Assembly: GCA_021794595.1 (NCBI GenBank)
Contig: JAJYQN010000065.1
Coordinates: forward strand, 1-64,000
Source of the DNA: Pseudomonadota bacterium
GTDB taxonomy: Bacteria > Pseudomonadota > Gammaproteobacteria > Acidiferrobacterales > Acidiferrobacteraceae
Reading direction: 5' to 3'
Length of the DNA: 64,000 nt
A program made the position numbers and the translations under genes. Below, one piece after another: positions 10,306-20,051 of the stretch (its first letter is position 1; each line of letters opens with the position of its first letter). A model generated the notes under the pieces. The model searched no databases and was not told where the DNA came from. It saw only the letters and a program-made list of their open reading frames with translations.

Positions 10306-11220
10306 ATGCCGGACATCGCCCTAGCCATTAAGGTCGATGTGGATACCGATCGGGGTACGCGCCTCGGCGTGCCCGCTTTGGGTAGCCTATTCGATGAATT
10401 CGGTATCAGGGCGAGTTTCTTTTTTTCACTGGGACCTGACAATACCGGGCGGGCCTTGAAGCGCGTCTTTCGCCCGGGGTTTCTCACCAAGGTGCGGCGT
10501 ACGAGCGTTGTCAGCACCTATGGCCTGCGGACATTGATGAACGGGGTGCTGTGGCCGGGTCCCCACATCGGCCACCGCCATGCCGATCTGATGCGGGCGA
10601 TCAAGGATGCTGGGCATGAGGTCGGCATTCACTGCTACGACCATGTCCGCTGGCAGGACGGCCTTGCGGCCATGCGCGTAGCCGAGGTGCGCCGGGAATT
10701 CGGTCGCGCGCGCTCGGAGTTTGAGCGCATCTTCGGGGTTCCGGCACGGGCCGCCGCCGCCGCCGGCTGGCAGGCGAACGCCGAGAGTCTTACCGTGTAT
10801 GACGAGTCCGCGCTCCACTACGCGAGCGATGCGCGTGGACATTCGCCGTTTTTCCCCTCCGTGGCTGGTGAACGATTTCGGACCCTGCAGATTCCGACGA
10901 CTCTCCCGACCCTAGACGAGTTATTAGGGCGCCCCGATTTTCCCGATGATCAATTGGCCGGCCATTACTTTTCGCTGCTGCAGCGCAACTCGATTAATGT
11001 CCTGACAATTCATGCCGAAATCGAGGGGATGGCCAAATATCTCTGGTTTCGCGAATTTCTGGCGCGTGCGGTCTCGATGCGGGTTCAGTTCGTAACGCTG
11101 GAGGCGGTAGCGACCGAGCTACTCGGGGCGCCCGCAGCCATCCCGGTGTGCGAGCTGGTGACGGGGGAGTGCGAGGGCCGCTCGGGCACCTTGGCAACCC
11201 AAGGCAACGTGGTAGCGTAA
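10306..11220 (+). CDS. arnD: 4-deoxy-4-formamido-Ara4N-phosphoundecaprenol deformylase
   Basis: Polysaccharide deacetylase-like, 'LAIKVDVDTDRGTRLGVPAL', 'HEVGIHCYDHVRWQD'. Confidence 0.9.
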   Translation: MPDIALAIKVDVDTDRGTRLGVPALGSLFDEFGIRASFFFSLGPDNTGRALKRVFRPGFLTKVRRTSVVSTYGLRTLMNGVLWPGPHIGHRHADLMRAIKDAGHEVGIHCYDHVRWQDGLAAMRVAEVRREFGRARSEFERIFGVPARAAAAAGWQANAESLTVYDESALHYASDARGHSPFFPSVAGERFRTLQIPTTLPTLDELLGRPDFPDDQLAGHYFSLLQRNSINVLTIHAEIEGMAKYLWFREFLARAVSMRVQFVTLEAVATELLGAPAAIPVCELVTGECEGRSGTLATQGNVVA

Positions 11221-11320
11221 ACCACGCACTTCTTGGGAGGCATCCTGGATCTATAGGCCTGGTGTCCGCGAGAACCGGCCTCAAGGCCTCCGTCCCTAAG
11301 TCCGAGCCAGGGAGAGCAAC

Positions 11321-11386
11321 ATGACCGTAATGGTCCGAACCACGACAGACCTTACTGATACCTGCGCTGTCTTGCGCATCGCATGA
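11321..11386 (+). CDS. Possible 21-aa upstream ORF overlapping hrpB start (ATGA)
   Basis: ATG after 'agggagagcaac'; reads [21 protein letters not shown], stop overlaps hrpB ATG at 11383. Confidence 0.35.
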   Translation: MTVMVRTTTDLTDTCAVLRIA

Positions 11387-13857
11387 CCAAGGCCTCAAGC
11401 CAAGACATCGAGCTACCGGTTGCTGGCAGGCTTGACGACCTCAAGGCCGCGCTTTGCGAACACCCCCTGGTCCTTTTGTCGGCCGAAACCGGAAGCGGCA
11501 AGACAACCCTCGTGCCCCCGGCCTTGCTCGATGCGCCCTGGCTGCGCGGGCGCAAGATCGTCATGCTTGAGCCCCGGCGCTTGGCAGCAAGGCTCGCCTG
11601 CGAATGGATGGCTCATAGTCGCCAGGAGCGCTCGGGCGAAACGGTAGGCTACCGCACGGGGCAAGAGACCTGCGTCTCTTCCGCCACTCGCATCGAGATC
11701 ATGACCGAGGGAGTATTGACCCGCCGCCTGCAGCGGGATCCCGAGATGGCGGATGTCGGACTCATTATTTTCGACGAGGTCCATGAGCGGCATCTTGCCA
11801 CCGATTTGGGGCTCGCCTTGGTCCAAGACGTCCAGCGCGGTCTGCGCCCCGATCTCCGCGTCTTGTTGATGTCGGCCACCCTCGAACGAGACATGTTCGT
11901 GCGTCACTTCGGGGCGGTGCCCCTCATCGAGACGACCGGCCGCCACCACCCGGTCCAGATCGACTACTTGGCGCGTCCCCCTACGGGGCCCCTCGAGGAA
12001 CAGGTGCGTGCGGCCGCAGTCGAGTTGTTGCACAAGACGTCTGGGGATATCTTGGTATTTTTGCCGGGGCTTCGGGAGATCAGACGCTGCGAAGCGGCGC
12101 TCGCGCGCGATGCCCGGACCTTGGGGTGTCTTGTGCTTCGTCTCCATGGCGATATGACGGCCGGCGAACAGGATGCGGTCTTAAGCGAAATCACGACCCG
12201 CCGCGTGATTCTCGCGACCGCTGTCGCTCAGAGCAGCATTACTATCCCCACCGTCGATGGCGTGATCGACGCCGGTCTCATGCGGGTCGCGCGCTTTGAC
12301 AAGGGCAACGGTTTTACCCGTCTCGTCACCCTACCGGCCACCCAGGATGTGAGTGACCAGCGTGCGGGCCGAGCGGGGCGCGTTCGCCCGGGCCGCTGTC
12401 GGCGCCTCTGGACTGAGGACGATCACCGGGGGCGACCGCGCTTTGCGAGCCCCGAGATCGAGCATGCTGATCTCGGTCAGCTCGCCTTGGATCTCATCGC
12501 ATGGGGTACCCCCGATGGCACCGCACTCCCCTGGTTGACGCCACCGTCTGCCTCGGCGCTTCAGGAAAGCCAGCGGCTTTTGCGGACGCTCGATCTTGTG
12601 ACCGAAAAAAATGAATTGACGGCCGCGGGTCGATCGGCCGCCGCCTGGGGTATGGCGCCGCGGCTATCGGCGATGATTGCCAGGGCGCAGCCGGCACATA
12701 AGCCGCTCGCCTGCGCGGTGGCGGCGGTGCTGGGTGAGCGGGATCCGGTGCGTGACTTCGACGACTCAAGCCTTGAGACGCGTTTGAAATGGCTGCGCGA
12801 ACACCGCCACTCGGTGCCGGCAAGGACCCTCGCAAAGCTCGTACGCCGCTGCCGCGTGCCGCCGTGGCGCGGCGAATACGAGGCCGATGCGGATGTTTTA
12901 GCCGCGCTTTTGCTGTTCCCCTATCGGGATCGTATCGCCTTACGGATTGAATCCCAGGATCGCACCTTCAAGCTGGCCTCGGGACAGCGGGCGCAGGTCT
13001 CGCTCCGCGACCCTTTAGGGCGTGCCGAGGCGCTGCTTGCGCTTACGGTCGAGGAGACGGCAGACGGCATATGGATCCGTGTGGCGCTCCCCATCTCACC
13101 ACGCCTGTGGGCCCAGGCGGTCACGAGCTATGGCGAGGAACGCGTGCTTGTGAGCTGGGACGAACGCAGTCATACCTTGAGCGCTCGCAAGGAGCGGTTC
13201 CTGGGCGCTCTCGTCTTGCAAAGCGTGCCGGTCCCTGCGCCTTCGGGGATAAGGCTTCAGGGTCCCTTGAGCGAAGCGGTCCGCCGGTTTGGGTTGAGCG
13301 CCATTCCTTGGACGGACGGGGCGCATGCCTTGAGGGCGCGTTTAGCCAGCGTGCGTTGCTGGCAAGCCGATGAGCCATGGCCCGATGTCGGGGATGCGGC
13401 ACTCGTCGCCACCGTCGAGCAGTGGTTGGTGCCGGCACTTCAGGCCTTGCCTGCCGGGGCGTCTATCGCGGCTTTAGACGTGGCCTATGGCTTGCGCTAT
13501 GGGCTCCTGTCGGCGGCGCAACGAACGGCTCTCGAGCGGCTGGCGCCCGCGGGTTTGCGCTTGCGGTCGGGGCGTATCCGCCCCTTGCGCTATCAGGACG
13601 CAGCACCTCCCGTTCTGATAGCTCCGGTGCAAGAGTTTTACGGGATGGAGAACGTTCCCGCTATCGCCGACGGTCGGGTGACCCCGACCGTGGAATTGTT
13701 GTCTCCGGCTGGACGCCCTTTACAGGTAACCTCCGACCTCCGCGGTTTCTGGCGTACGATTTATCCCGAACTCAGGCGCAGCCTCGCCGCTCGTTACCCT
13801 CGTCACGACTGGCCCCTTGACCCGCTTTCGCCTCCTCCGCCGCGTCGAAAGACTTAG
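11383..13857 (+). CDS. hrpB: ATP-dependent helicase HrpB
   Basis: DEAH helicase '[13 protein letters not shown]', 'FDEVHER', 'LLMSATLE', '[22 protein letters not shown]', 'QRAGRAGR'; HrpB-type C-terminus. Confidence 0.93.
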   Translation: MTKASSQDIELPVAGRLDDLKAALCEHPLVLLSAETGSGKTTLVPPALLDAPWLRGRKIVMLEPRRLAARLACEWMAHSRQERSGETVGYRTGQETCVSSATRIEIMTEGVLTRRLQRDPEMADVGLIIFDEVHERHLATDLGLALVQDVQRGLRPDLRVLLMSATLERDMFVRHFGAVPLIETTGRHHPVQIDYLARPPTGPLEEQVRAAAVELLHKTSGDILVFLPGLREIRRCEAALARDARTLGCLVLRLHGDMTAGEQDAVLSEITTRRVILATAVAQSSITIPTVDGVIDAGLMRVARFDKGNGFTRLVTLPATQDVSDQRAGRAGRVRPGRCRRLWTEDDHRGRPRFASPEIEHADLGQLALDLIAWGTPDGTALPWLTPPSASALQESQRLLRTLDLVTEKNELTAAGRSAAAWGMAPRLSAMIARAQPAHKPLACAVAAVLGERDPVRDFDDSSLETRLKWLREHRHSVPARTLAKLVRRCRVPPWRGEYEADADVLAALLLFPYRDRIALRIESQDRTFKLASGQRAQVSLRDPLGRAEALLALTVEETADGIWIRVALPISPRLWAQAVTSYGEERVLVSWDERSHTLSARKERFLGALVLQSVPVPAPSGIRLQGPLSEAVRRFGLSAIPWTDGAHALRARLASVRCWQADEPWPDVGDAALVATVEQWLVPALQALPAGASIAALDVAYGLRYGLLSAAQRTALERLAPAGLRLRSGRIRPLRYQDAAPPVLIAPVQEFYGMENVPAIADGRVTPTVELLSPAGRPLQVTSDLRGFWRTIYPELRRSLAARYPRHDWPLDPLSPPPPRRKT

Positions 13858-14782
13858 CGGCTTGTAACCCGAGGGCGGTAAATAGCGCGCGATCGGTCGC
13901 CAGGGCGGGATTGGGGGTCGTGAGCAGCGTGTCGCCGGCAAAGACGGAGTTTGCCCCGGCAAAGAAACAGAGCGCCTGCAGTTCGTCGCTCATGCCCTGG
14001 CGGCCCGCCGATAAGCGCACACGGCTTTTCGGAAGACACATGCGGGCGACGGCAATGGTGCGGACGAACTCCAGGGGCTCGAGGCTGGGGGCGTCCGCAA
14101 GCGGTGTTCCGGGTACGCGCACCAAAAGATTTATGGGTACGCTTTCGGGGGGCGGATCTAAAGACGCCAACTGGGCAATAAGCCCGGCGCGGTCGCTACG
14201 TGACTCACCCATCCCGACGATTCCGCCGCAGCAGACCTTGAGTCCCGCCTTGCGTACCCGTCCGAGCGTCGTGAGGCGGTCGTCGTAGTCCCGTGTCCGG
14301 ATGATGTCTCCGTAGAACTCGGGACTCGTATCCAGGTTGTGGTTGTAGTAGTCGAGCCCCGCTTCTGCGAGCTTTTCCGCCTGGCCGTCTTGCAGTAGGC
14401 CGAGCGTCGCGCACGTTTCGAGTCCGAGGTCGCGTATGGCCGTGATCATTTCGGTCACACGCGCCAAATCGCGCTCTTTCGGGCCGCGCCAAGCGGCCCC
14501 CATGCAGAAACGGTCCGCGCCATTGGCCTTGGCGCGTTTGGCCGCCGCCACCACCTCGTCGACGCTCAAAAGCGCGTCATCGGTGACTCCGGTGTGGTAG
14601 CGGCGCGATTGCGGACAGTAGCCGCAGTCTTCCGGACAGCCGCCGGTCTTGATCGACAGCAGGGTACTGATCTGGATATCGGTGGGATCGAAGTGCTGGC
14701 GATGAACGCTATGCGCCTCCCACAAAAGCTCGAAAAACGGCCGCTCGAAGAGCGCTTCGACGGTCTCTACGGTATGGGTCAT
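13772..14782 (-). CDS. bioB: Biotin synthase
   Basis: Radical SAM '[15 protein letters not shown]'; 'MGAAWR', '[13 protein letters not shown]'. Confidence 0.96.
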   Translation of the reverse strand: MTHTVETVEALFERPFFELLWEAHSVHRQHFDPTDIQISTLLSIKTGGCPEDCGYCPQSRRYHTGVTDDALLSVDEVVAAAKRAKANGADRFCMGAAWRGPKERDLARVTEMITAIRDLGLETCATLGLLQDGQAEKLAEAGLDYYNHNLDTSPEFYGDIIRTRDYDDRLTTLGRVRKAGLKVCCGGIVGMGESRSDRAGLIAQLASLDPPPESVPINLLVRVPGTPLADAPSLEPLEFVRTIAVARMCLPKSRVRLSAGRQGMSDELQALCFFAGANSVFAGDTLLTTPNPALATDRALFTALGLQAAKSFDAAEEAKAGQGASRDEGNERRGCA

Positions 14783-14801
14783 GGATCCTCCTGCCCCGAC
14801 G

Positions 14802-16190
14802 CTACGACGACCGACGTCCCTTGTCAACTTTCATGTCACTGCTTTTTTGACGAATATTGGAGCGCCCGATCGCGGTATAGCGAAACCCGAATTCGGTGAG
14901 CCGCCCCGGATCGTATTGATTGCGTCCGTCGAAGATCCGCGGGGCCTTGAGCAGGTCTTTCATGCGCTCGAAGTCGGGATGGCGAAAGAGCTTCCATTCG
15001 GTCACAAGGACGAGGGCGTCAGCGCCCGTCAGGGCCTCGTACGGATCCGATGCGAGCCGTAGCCGGCCTTCGTCGAGCCAATTTTTTGGCAGTTCATGCG
15101 GGACTGCCGTGGTCGCCACGGGGTCGTAGGCGCTCACCGTTGCGCCGGCGGCCAAAAGGGCCTCCAGCAAAACGACAGACGAGGCCTCGCGCATATCGTC
15201 GGTTCCCGGCTTGAAGGCAAGTCCCCATAAGGCAAAGTGCCGGCCTTTGAGATCGGCTCCGTACTCGCGCTGAATGTGGGTGAACAGCACCTGCTTTTGT
15301 TGCTCGTTGCGGGCCTCCACGGCCTTTAGCACCGTGGGTTCGAGACCGGATTCGTCGGCCATGCGTATCAGGGCCTTGACGTCCTTAGGGAAGCAGGACC
15401 CGCCGTATCCGCAGCCCGGATAGATAAAGGAATACCCGATCCGGCTGTCCGATCCGATCCCCTTGCGGACGCTCTCGACGTCGACATCAAGCCGTTCGCA
15501 CAGATTCGCAATTTCGTTGATGAAGGAGATTTTCGTAGCCAGCATCGCGTTGGCCGCATATTTCGTCATCTCGGCGGCCCTGATGTCCATGAACAAGAGG
15601 CGCTCGTGGTTGCGCATGAAGGTGCCATAGAGATCGCGCATGATGTCTCGCGCGGTGTCCGACTCGCAACCGACAACCACGCGATCGGGACGCATGAAAT
15701 CCCCGATGGCATCGCCCTCTTTTAGGAACTCCGGGTTGCTGACCACGTCGAACGGGATGAGTTTACCGCGCTTCGACAATTCCTCCGCGATGGCCTCCTT
15801 TACGCGCTCGGCCGTTCCCACCGGCACGGTCGACTTATCGATTACGACCGCGTAGTGCCCGAGATGCCGCCCGATTTCGCGCGCGACCGCCAAAACATGG
15901 GAGAGGTCGGCCGACCCGTCTTCGTTGGGCGGGGTCCCGACCGCGATAAAGTAGATCTCGCTCTGGGCAAGCGCCTCGGCGAGCGACGTTGTGAAGTTCA
16001 AGCGGCCCGCTGCCGCGTTGCTTGCCACCATCGTGTCGAGGCCAGGCTCGTAAATCGGAAGGATGCCTTGCTTTAGGCCCGCGATCTTGCCGCTGTCGAT
16101 GTCGACGCATGTGACATCGTTGCCCATTTCTGCAAAACAAGTCCCGGTCACCAGACCTACGTACCCCGTGCCTATCACGGTCAATCGCAT
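14802..16190 (-). CDS. ugd: UDP-glucose 6-dehydrogenase
   Basis: '[32 protein letters not shown]', '[14 protein letters not shown]'. Confidence 0.95.
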   Translation of the reverse strand: MRLTVIGTGYVGLVTGTCFAEMGNDVTCVDIDSGKIAGLKQGILPIYEPGLDTMVASNAAAGRLNFTTSLAEALAQSEIYFIAVGTPPNEDGSADLSHVLAVAREIGRHLGHYAVVIDKSTVPVGTAERVKEAIAEELSKRGKLIPFDVVSNPEFLKEGDAIGDFMRPDRVVVGCESDTARDIMRDLYGTFMRNHERLLFMDIRAAEMTKYAANAMLATKISFINEIANLCERLDVDVESVRKGIGSDSRIGYSFIYPGCGYGGSCFPKDVKALIRMADESGLEPTVLKAVEARNEQQKQVLFTHIQREYGADLKGRHFALWGLAFKPGTDDMREASSVVLLEALLAAGATVSAYDPVATTAVPHELPKNWLDEGRLRLASDPYEALTGADALVLVTEWKLFRHPDFERMKDLLKAPRIFDGRNQYDPGRLTEFGFRYTAIGRSNIRQKSSDMKVDKGRRSS

Positions 16191-16266
16191 TGCGTGCCTC
16201 ACCTAGCAAGTCGGCAGATCTTGCCGCGTGTGCATCATAGCGCACGTCGCCCGACCGCTCTAGTTG

Positions 16267-16677
16267 CTAGACAGACGGGGTCGTGTCGCGCCCTCCGTCG
16301 CGCCCTCCATAGACCCGTTCATGCCGGGTTTGGCAGGGCGTGCAGCGCTCGGCCGTGGGGTAGGCATCGAGTCTGGCGTACGGGATTTCGCCGCCGCACT
16401 CCGAGCAATATCCGTAGGATCGTTCTTTAAAGCGCCCAAAGGCGCGTTCTATGGCCCGCGCCTCGCGAAGTTCGTTTTCCATCTCCGCTAAGTTGAGGTC
16501 GGCAAGCTGCAAGGCTATCGATTCATCGCCCGGGTCGCCCACTTCGCCGCCCATTCTTTGCATATTGTCCCGGCTTGCGTCGGCAGTTCCCGCTCTGATC
16601 ATCTGCAGAAGCTCGGAGTGCCGTACCCTAAGCCTTTCCCAAATCGTGGCGCGCTGCTCTTCTGTCATCTCTCCCAT
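16267..16677 (-). CDS. TraR/DksA family zinc-finger protein
   Basis: Coiled-coil N-terminus plus 'YGYCSECGGEIPYARLDAYPTAERCTPCQTRHE'. Confidence 0.85.
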   Translation of the reverse strand: MGEMTEEQRATIWERLRVRHSELLQMIRAGTADASRDNMQRMGGEVGDPGDESIALQLADLNLAEMENELREARAIERAFGRFKERSYGYCSECGGEIPYARLDAYPTAERCTPCQTRHERVYGGRDGGRDTTPSV

Positions 16678-17029
16678 TACGAGTCTCCGCTATCGAATGA
16701 CCTTAAGGGTCTCTTGGCTTACCGCAGACTCTTAAGACGGGTGGCTCCCGATCCTTGTCTTAGTGGTGCGAGCCGAGACAAGGACCCCAGTTTCCCCACC
16801 CATACTGGCAAAAAACACCGCCGATTGCTCCGAACTCTGGTCCCTAGCGCTCCCCAACGCGCCGTGCGCTCAGGCCTTGCCGTCATCCACCGGAAAACAG
16901 CGTGCCCGACGTTGAATCGGGCGCCTAGAAGCGGCCGTGGCGCGCAAAAAAAGCCGGCAGCAGCAGGTCAAAAGACCCGATGCCCGGAAGACGCGCCTCT
17001 AAAAGGGTGCGGTTGGCCGCGAGTCTCAG

Positions 17030-17076
17030 CTTGTCTTGGTGCGCCCAAACGAAAACCAAGCACGCACCGGGACAAG
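17030..17076. repeat. Stem-loop (14-bp stem including two T-G pairs, 19-nt loop) in a long intergenic region
   Basis: cttgtcttggtgcg ... cgcaccgggacaag. Confidence 0.45.
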
Positions 17077-17568
17077 ATGATGTCGAAGCGCCTGAAATCG
17101 AAAAACTTGGTCCACTTTCGGCATTAAGCCGATTGACGGCACGGAGAGGTGTCGCGTCGACGCCGGCACAAGCTGCATAAGATGGTGTATTTGCGATTTC
17201 GCTATTGTGAAAGCCATTTTCGGAACGGCGAGGATGCCGAGATTGGGGTGATAGAGCGCGTCCTTGGCATGGTTCGGATGTTTTGTACAGAGATTTATGC
17301 GAAGAAGTGGCATGAATTGTTTGCAAATGTAGATATCGCTGTTACAGTTAGGCTGACGGCGATGTAATCTCGTAAGTTTGTATCAACGCATCGCCAGTTA
17401 GGAGGAGGAGAGTGAGGGTTTTCGGGATGGCCCGAACCAAAGAGTGTGATCGGGTGACAAGCTCGGTCATGGAATAGCCGGAAGTGGCTCCTTGCCTCGA
17501 CGCCCTGACTCAGGGAGGCGGAGAGTTGGCGGGGTGCAACTCTTAAACATGATTGAAGGAGTGAGTGT

Positions 17569-17823
17569 ATGGCAATAAAGAAGAAGGCATCGGCGTCTAA
17601 GAAGGCGGCCCGTAAGGCGGCGCCTGCCAAGGCGGTGACCAAGAAGGCCGGACCCAAGAGGGCCGTAGTGAAGAAAAAGACGCAAGCCAAGAAGGCCGCG
17701 GTCAAGAAGGCACCAGCGAAAAAGGCTGTTGCCAAATCGCGCGTCAAGGCGGCCGTGAAGAAGGGTGCGTCGAAGGCCAAGTCCACCGCGACTAAAAAGA
17801 AGTCGCGCGCAAAAAAGAAGTAA
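17569..17823 (+). CDS. Histone H1-like Lys/Ala-rich DNA-binding protein
   Basis: 84 aa, KKA/AAK/KKAP repeats over full length; RBS gaaggag. Confidence 0.8.
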   Translation: MAIKKKASASKKAARKAAPAKAVTKKAGPKRAVVKKKTQAKKAAVKKAPAKKAVAKSRVKAAVKKGASKAKSTATKKKSRAKKK

Positions 17824-17837
17824 GCCGCAAAGATCAT

Positions 17838-17874
17838 AAGGGTTCGCGCCTTTATGGCGCGACCCCTTATTTTT
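17838..17874 (+). terminator. Rho-independent terminator after histone-like gene
   Basis: aagggttcgcgcc-tttat-ggcgcgacccctt-attttt. Confidence 0.85.
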
Positions 17875-17880
17875 CCCGCT

Positions 17881-18327
17881 TTATTCCCCCGCCTCTTCGC
17901 TGTCGCTTAAGGCCTCTTTATTGATGGACTGAAGGGCCTCGGCCCATAGGTTTTCCTGCCCTTGCAGCTCGGTCATCACGATCGTATGAAGGGCGATTAG
18001 TCGCCCCGTCAGGGCATCGAGATCAGCCCCGCCCGTCAGATCTTGGGCGGTGCGTTCGGCGAGCAAGAGCGTATCGCGCATGCTGAGGCAGGATCCGAGC
18101 AGGTTTTTCAATCGCTCCCGCTTGTGCGGAATCCAATCGCGGTCCGCGCCGAGCGATCTCAGGCGTTCGCCGAGATCGAGTATGCGTTTACGCAGCTTGC
18201 CCGTGGCGCCGAGTTTATCGCTCTTTATGTCCCCCCAGACCGCAATCTCCATCAAAGCCAGCCAATGCCCCTTCAGCTGAGCGAGCAATTCCGGGTCTGG
18301 CCCTACCGGGCTTGTCGACTGGTTCAT
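17881..18327 (-). CDS. Hypothetical protein
   Basis: 148 aa ORF 'MNQSTSPVGPDPELLAQLKGHWLALMEIAVWGDIKSDKLGATGKLRKRI'; overlaps murU start. Confidence 0.65.
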   Translation of the reverse strand: MNQSTSPVGPDPELLAQLKGHWLALMEIAVWGDIKSDKLGATGKLRKRILDLGERLRSLGADRDWIPHKRERLKNLLGSCLSMRDTLLLAERTAQDLTGGADLDALTGRLIALHTIVMTELQGQENLWAEALQSINKEALSDSEEAGE

Positions 18328-18980
18328 GGTGTTCCTTCGTTGAGGGCCAGGAGGCGTTCCGGGGTACCGACATCGGTCCAAAGCCCCCGATAGTGCTCCC
18401 CCGCCACCAGGCCTTGGGCTATGGCTCTGCGCAGAAGCGGGGCGAGCGGAAAGCGTTCTTCCGAGCTTGATCCGAAGAGTGTCGCTCGGTAAACGCCGAC
18501 TCCAGCGAAGGTGAGACGCGGGGGGCGATCAACGACCTGTCCGTTCTCCAGCCCAAAATCCCCAGCTTCATGATGTTCCGGGTTATCGACCAACACCAGA
18601 TGCGCGAGCCCCGGAGGGGCGCTAGGGAGCTTGGCGAAAGGGTAGTCGGTATAAATATCGCCGTTGACGACCACGAAGGCGTCGCTTGTCAATAATGGTA
18701 GCGCTCGGCGTATGCCTCCTCCGGTTTCAAGTCCCGTCGGCCCCTCATCGGAGTAGCGAATACGGGCGCCCAGGGCGTGCCCGGACCCGAGGTAAGACTG
18801 CAATTTGTGCCCCAGGTGCGCGACATTGATGACGATCTCGTCAAGGCCGGCCGCCACGAGTTGGGTGACTAGACGCTCGATAAGCGGCACGCCGCGTACA
18901 CTTAACAGCGGTTTTGGGATGGTGTCGGTCAGAGGTCGCATGCGTTCGCCGCGGCCGGCCGCGAGTATCATGGCGATCAT
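18324..18980 (-). CDS. murU: Nucleotidyltransferase, MurU-like (MurNAc-1-P uridylyltransferase)
   Basis: 'MIAMILAAGRGERMRPLTDTIPKPLLSV'; coupled to AmgK-like kinase. Confidence 0.85.
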   Translation of the reverse strand: MIAMILAAGRGERMRPLTDTIPKPLLSVRGVPLIERLVTQLVAAGLDEIVINVAHLGHKLQSYLGSGHALGARIRYSDEGPTGLETGGGIRRALPLLTSDAFVVVNGDIYTDYPFAKLPSAPPGLAHLVLVDNPEHHEAGDFGLENGQVVDRPPRLTFAGVGVYRATLFGSSSEERFPLAPLLRRAIAQGLVAGEHYRGLWTDVGTPERLLALNEGTP

Positions 18981-19966
18981 CTTGGTTCAGGTAAGCCGCA
19001 CAAAAGGGCGTGGAGTGCGCTCAAGTCCTCGTACTCGGCGGTTGCTTCGCGCAGGTAGCGCATAGTGAGCGGCAGATCTGCGAGGTAGCCCGATTTGCCG
19101 TCGCGGAGATGGAGTCTCGCAAAGATGCCGGCCACCTTCAGGTGGCGTTGAATGCCCATTCTATCGAACCACTCGACGAATAGATCTTCGTCATCGCAGC
19201 GATGAATGCCCGATTCGCGTGCCAGCTGCCAGTAGCCCTTAACCCATTCCAGAACCCGAGCCCTAGGCCAACTGATGTAGCAGTCTTTGAGTAGCGACAC
19301 GAGATCGTAGGTAACGGGCCCGAGTACGGCATCCTGAAAGTCGAGAATGCCGGGGTTATGGCGCGCCGCGATCATGAGATTGCGCGAGTGGTAGTCGCGG
19401 TGAACCCAGACTTGGGGCTGGCTTAGGGCCGATGCCGTGAGCGATTGAAAGGCGGCACTTAAGACCCCGGCTTGCGCCGCCGAGATCGTGATCCCGAGAT
19501 AACGTTCCAGATACCAGGTCGGAAACAGCTCCATTTCCCTTTGGAGCAGCTCGCCGCTGTAAGGGGGTAAAAATTCAGGATCCGAAAATGTCCCGCCCTG
19601 AAGCACGACCAGTGCCCCCAGGGCATCGCCGTAGAGTCGCTCCACGGTGTCGGCATTGAGCTCGTTTAAGTAGGGCCTATGGCCGAGATCGGAAAGCAGG
19701 CAAAACCCGCGGTCCAGATCGCACGCGAGAATGTCCGGCACGTGTAAACCGACCGTGGCGAAGCGGCGCGCGATCTTCACGAATAGCCCGAGATCCTCCT
19801 TTTCGGGCGGGGCGTCCATGACGATCCACGAATCGCGGGCCCGGGTCACCCGGAAGTAGCGCCGAAAGCTGGCATCGGAAGACGCGGGTACGCAGTCAAG
19901 GCCGGGGTCTCCCAGCGCCTGCGCCGCGAAGCCCCGTAAGGCGGCGAATCGTACATCGTCGGACAC
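18977..19966 (-). CDS. amgK: Aminoglycoside phosphotransferase-fold sugar kinase, AmgK-like
   Basis: 'VWVHRDYHSRNLMI...GILDFQDAVLGPVTYDLVSLLKD' APH motifs; divergent from lptD. Confidence 0.85.
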   Translation of the reverse strand: MSDDVRFAALRGFAAQALGDPGLDCVPASSDASFRRYFRVTRARDSWIVMDAPPEKEDLGLFVKIARRFATVGLHVPDILACDLDRGFCLLSDLGHRPYLNELNADTVERLYGDALGALVVLQGGTFSDPEFLPPYSGELLQREMELFPTWYLERYLGITISAAQAGVLSAAFQSLTASALSQPQVWVHRDYHSRNLMIAARHNPGILDFQDAVLGPVTYDLVSLLKDCYISWPRARVLEWVKGYWQLARESGIHRCDDEDLFVEWFDRMGIQRHLKVAGIFARLHLRDGKSGYLADLPLTMRYLREATAEYEDLSALHALLCGLPEPR

Positions 19967-20051
19967 GAAACAGCCTCCTTCTCATTGAACCCTTGCTTAG
20001 GCGGTCGATTGTATGCGATTTTAGCGGGCACATACATTCCGCCGATTTCAT

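Noticed and set aside
16558-17127. 189-aa plus-strand ORF in the region upstream of the histone-like gene
   Set aside because: Overlaps the DksA-like gene end-on, composition K/R/P-rich with no recognisable fold or RBS; treated as non-coding.
17569-17823. Repeat-like KKA codons considered as possible tandem-repeat array
   Set aside because: Coding amino-acid repeats of an H1-like protein explain it.
17295-17837. 180-aa minus-strand 'FFF/AAF'-rich ORF
   Set aside because: Mirror of the Lys/Ala-rich histone-like gene; artefact of repeats.
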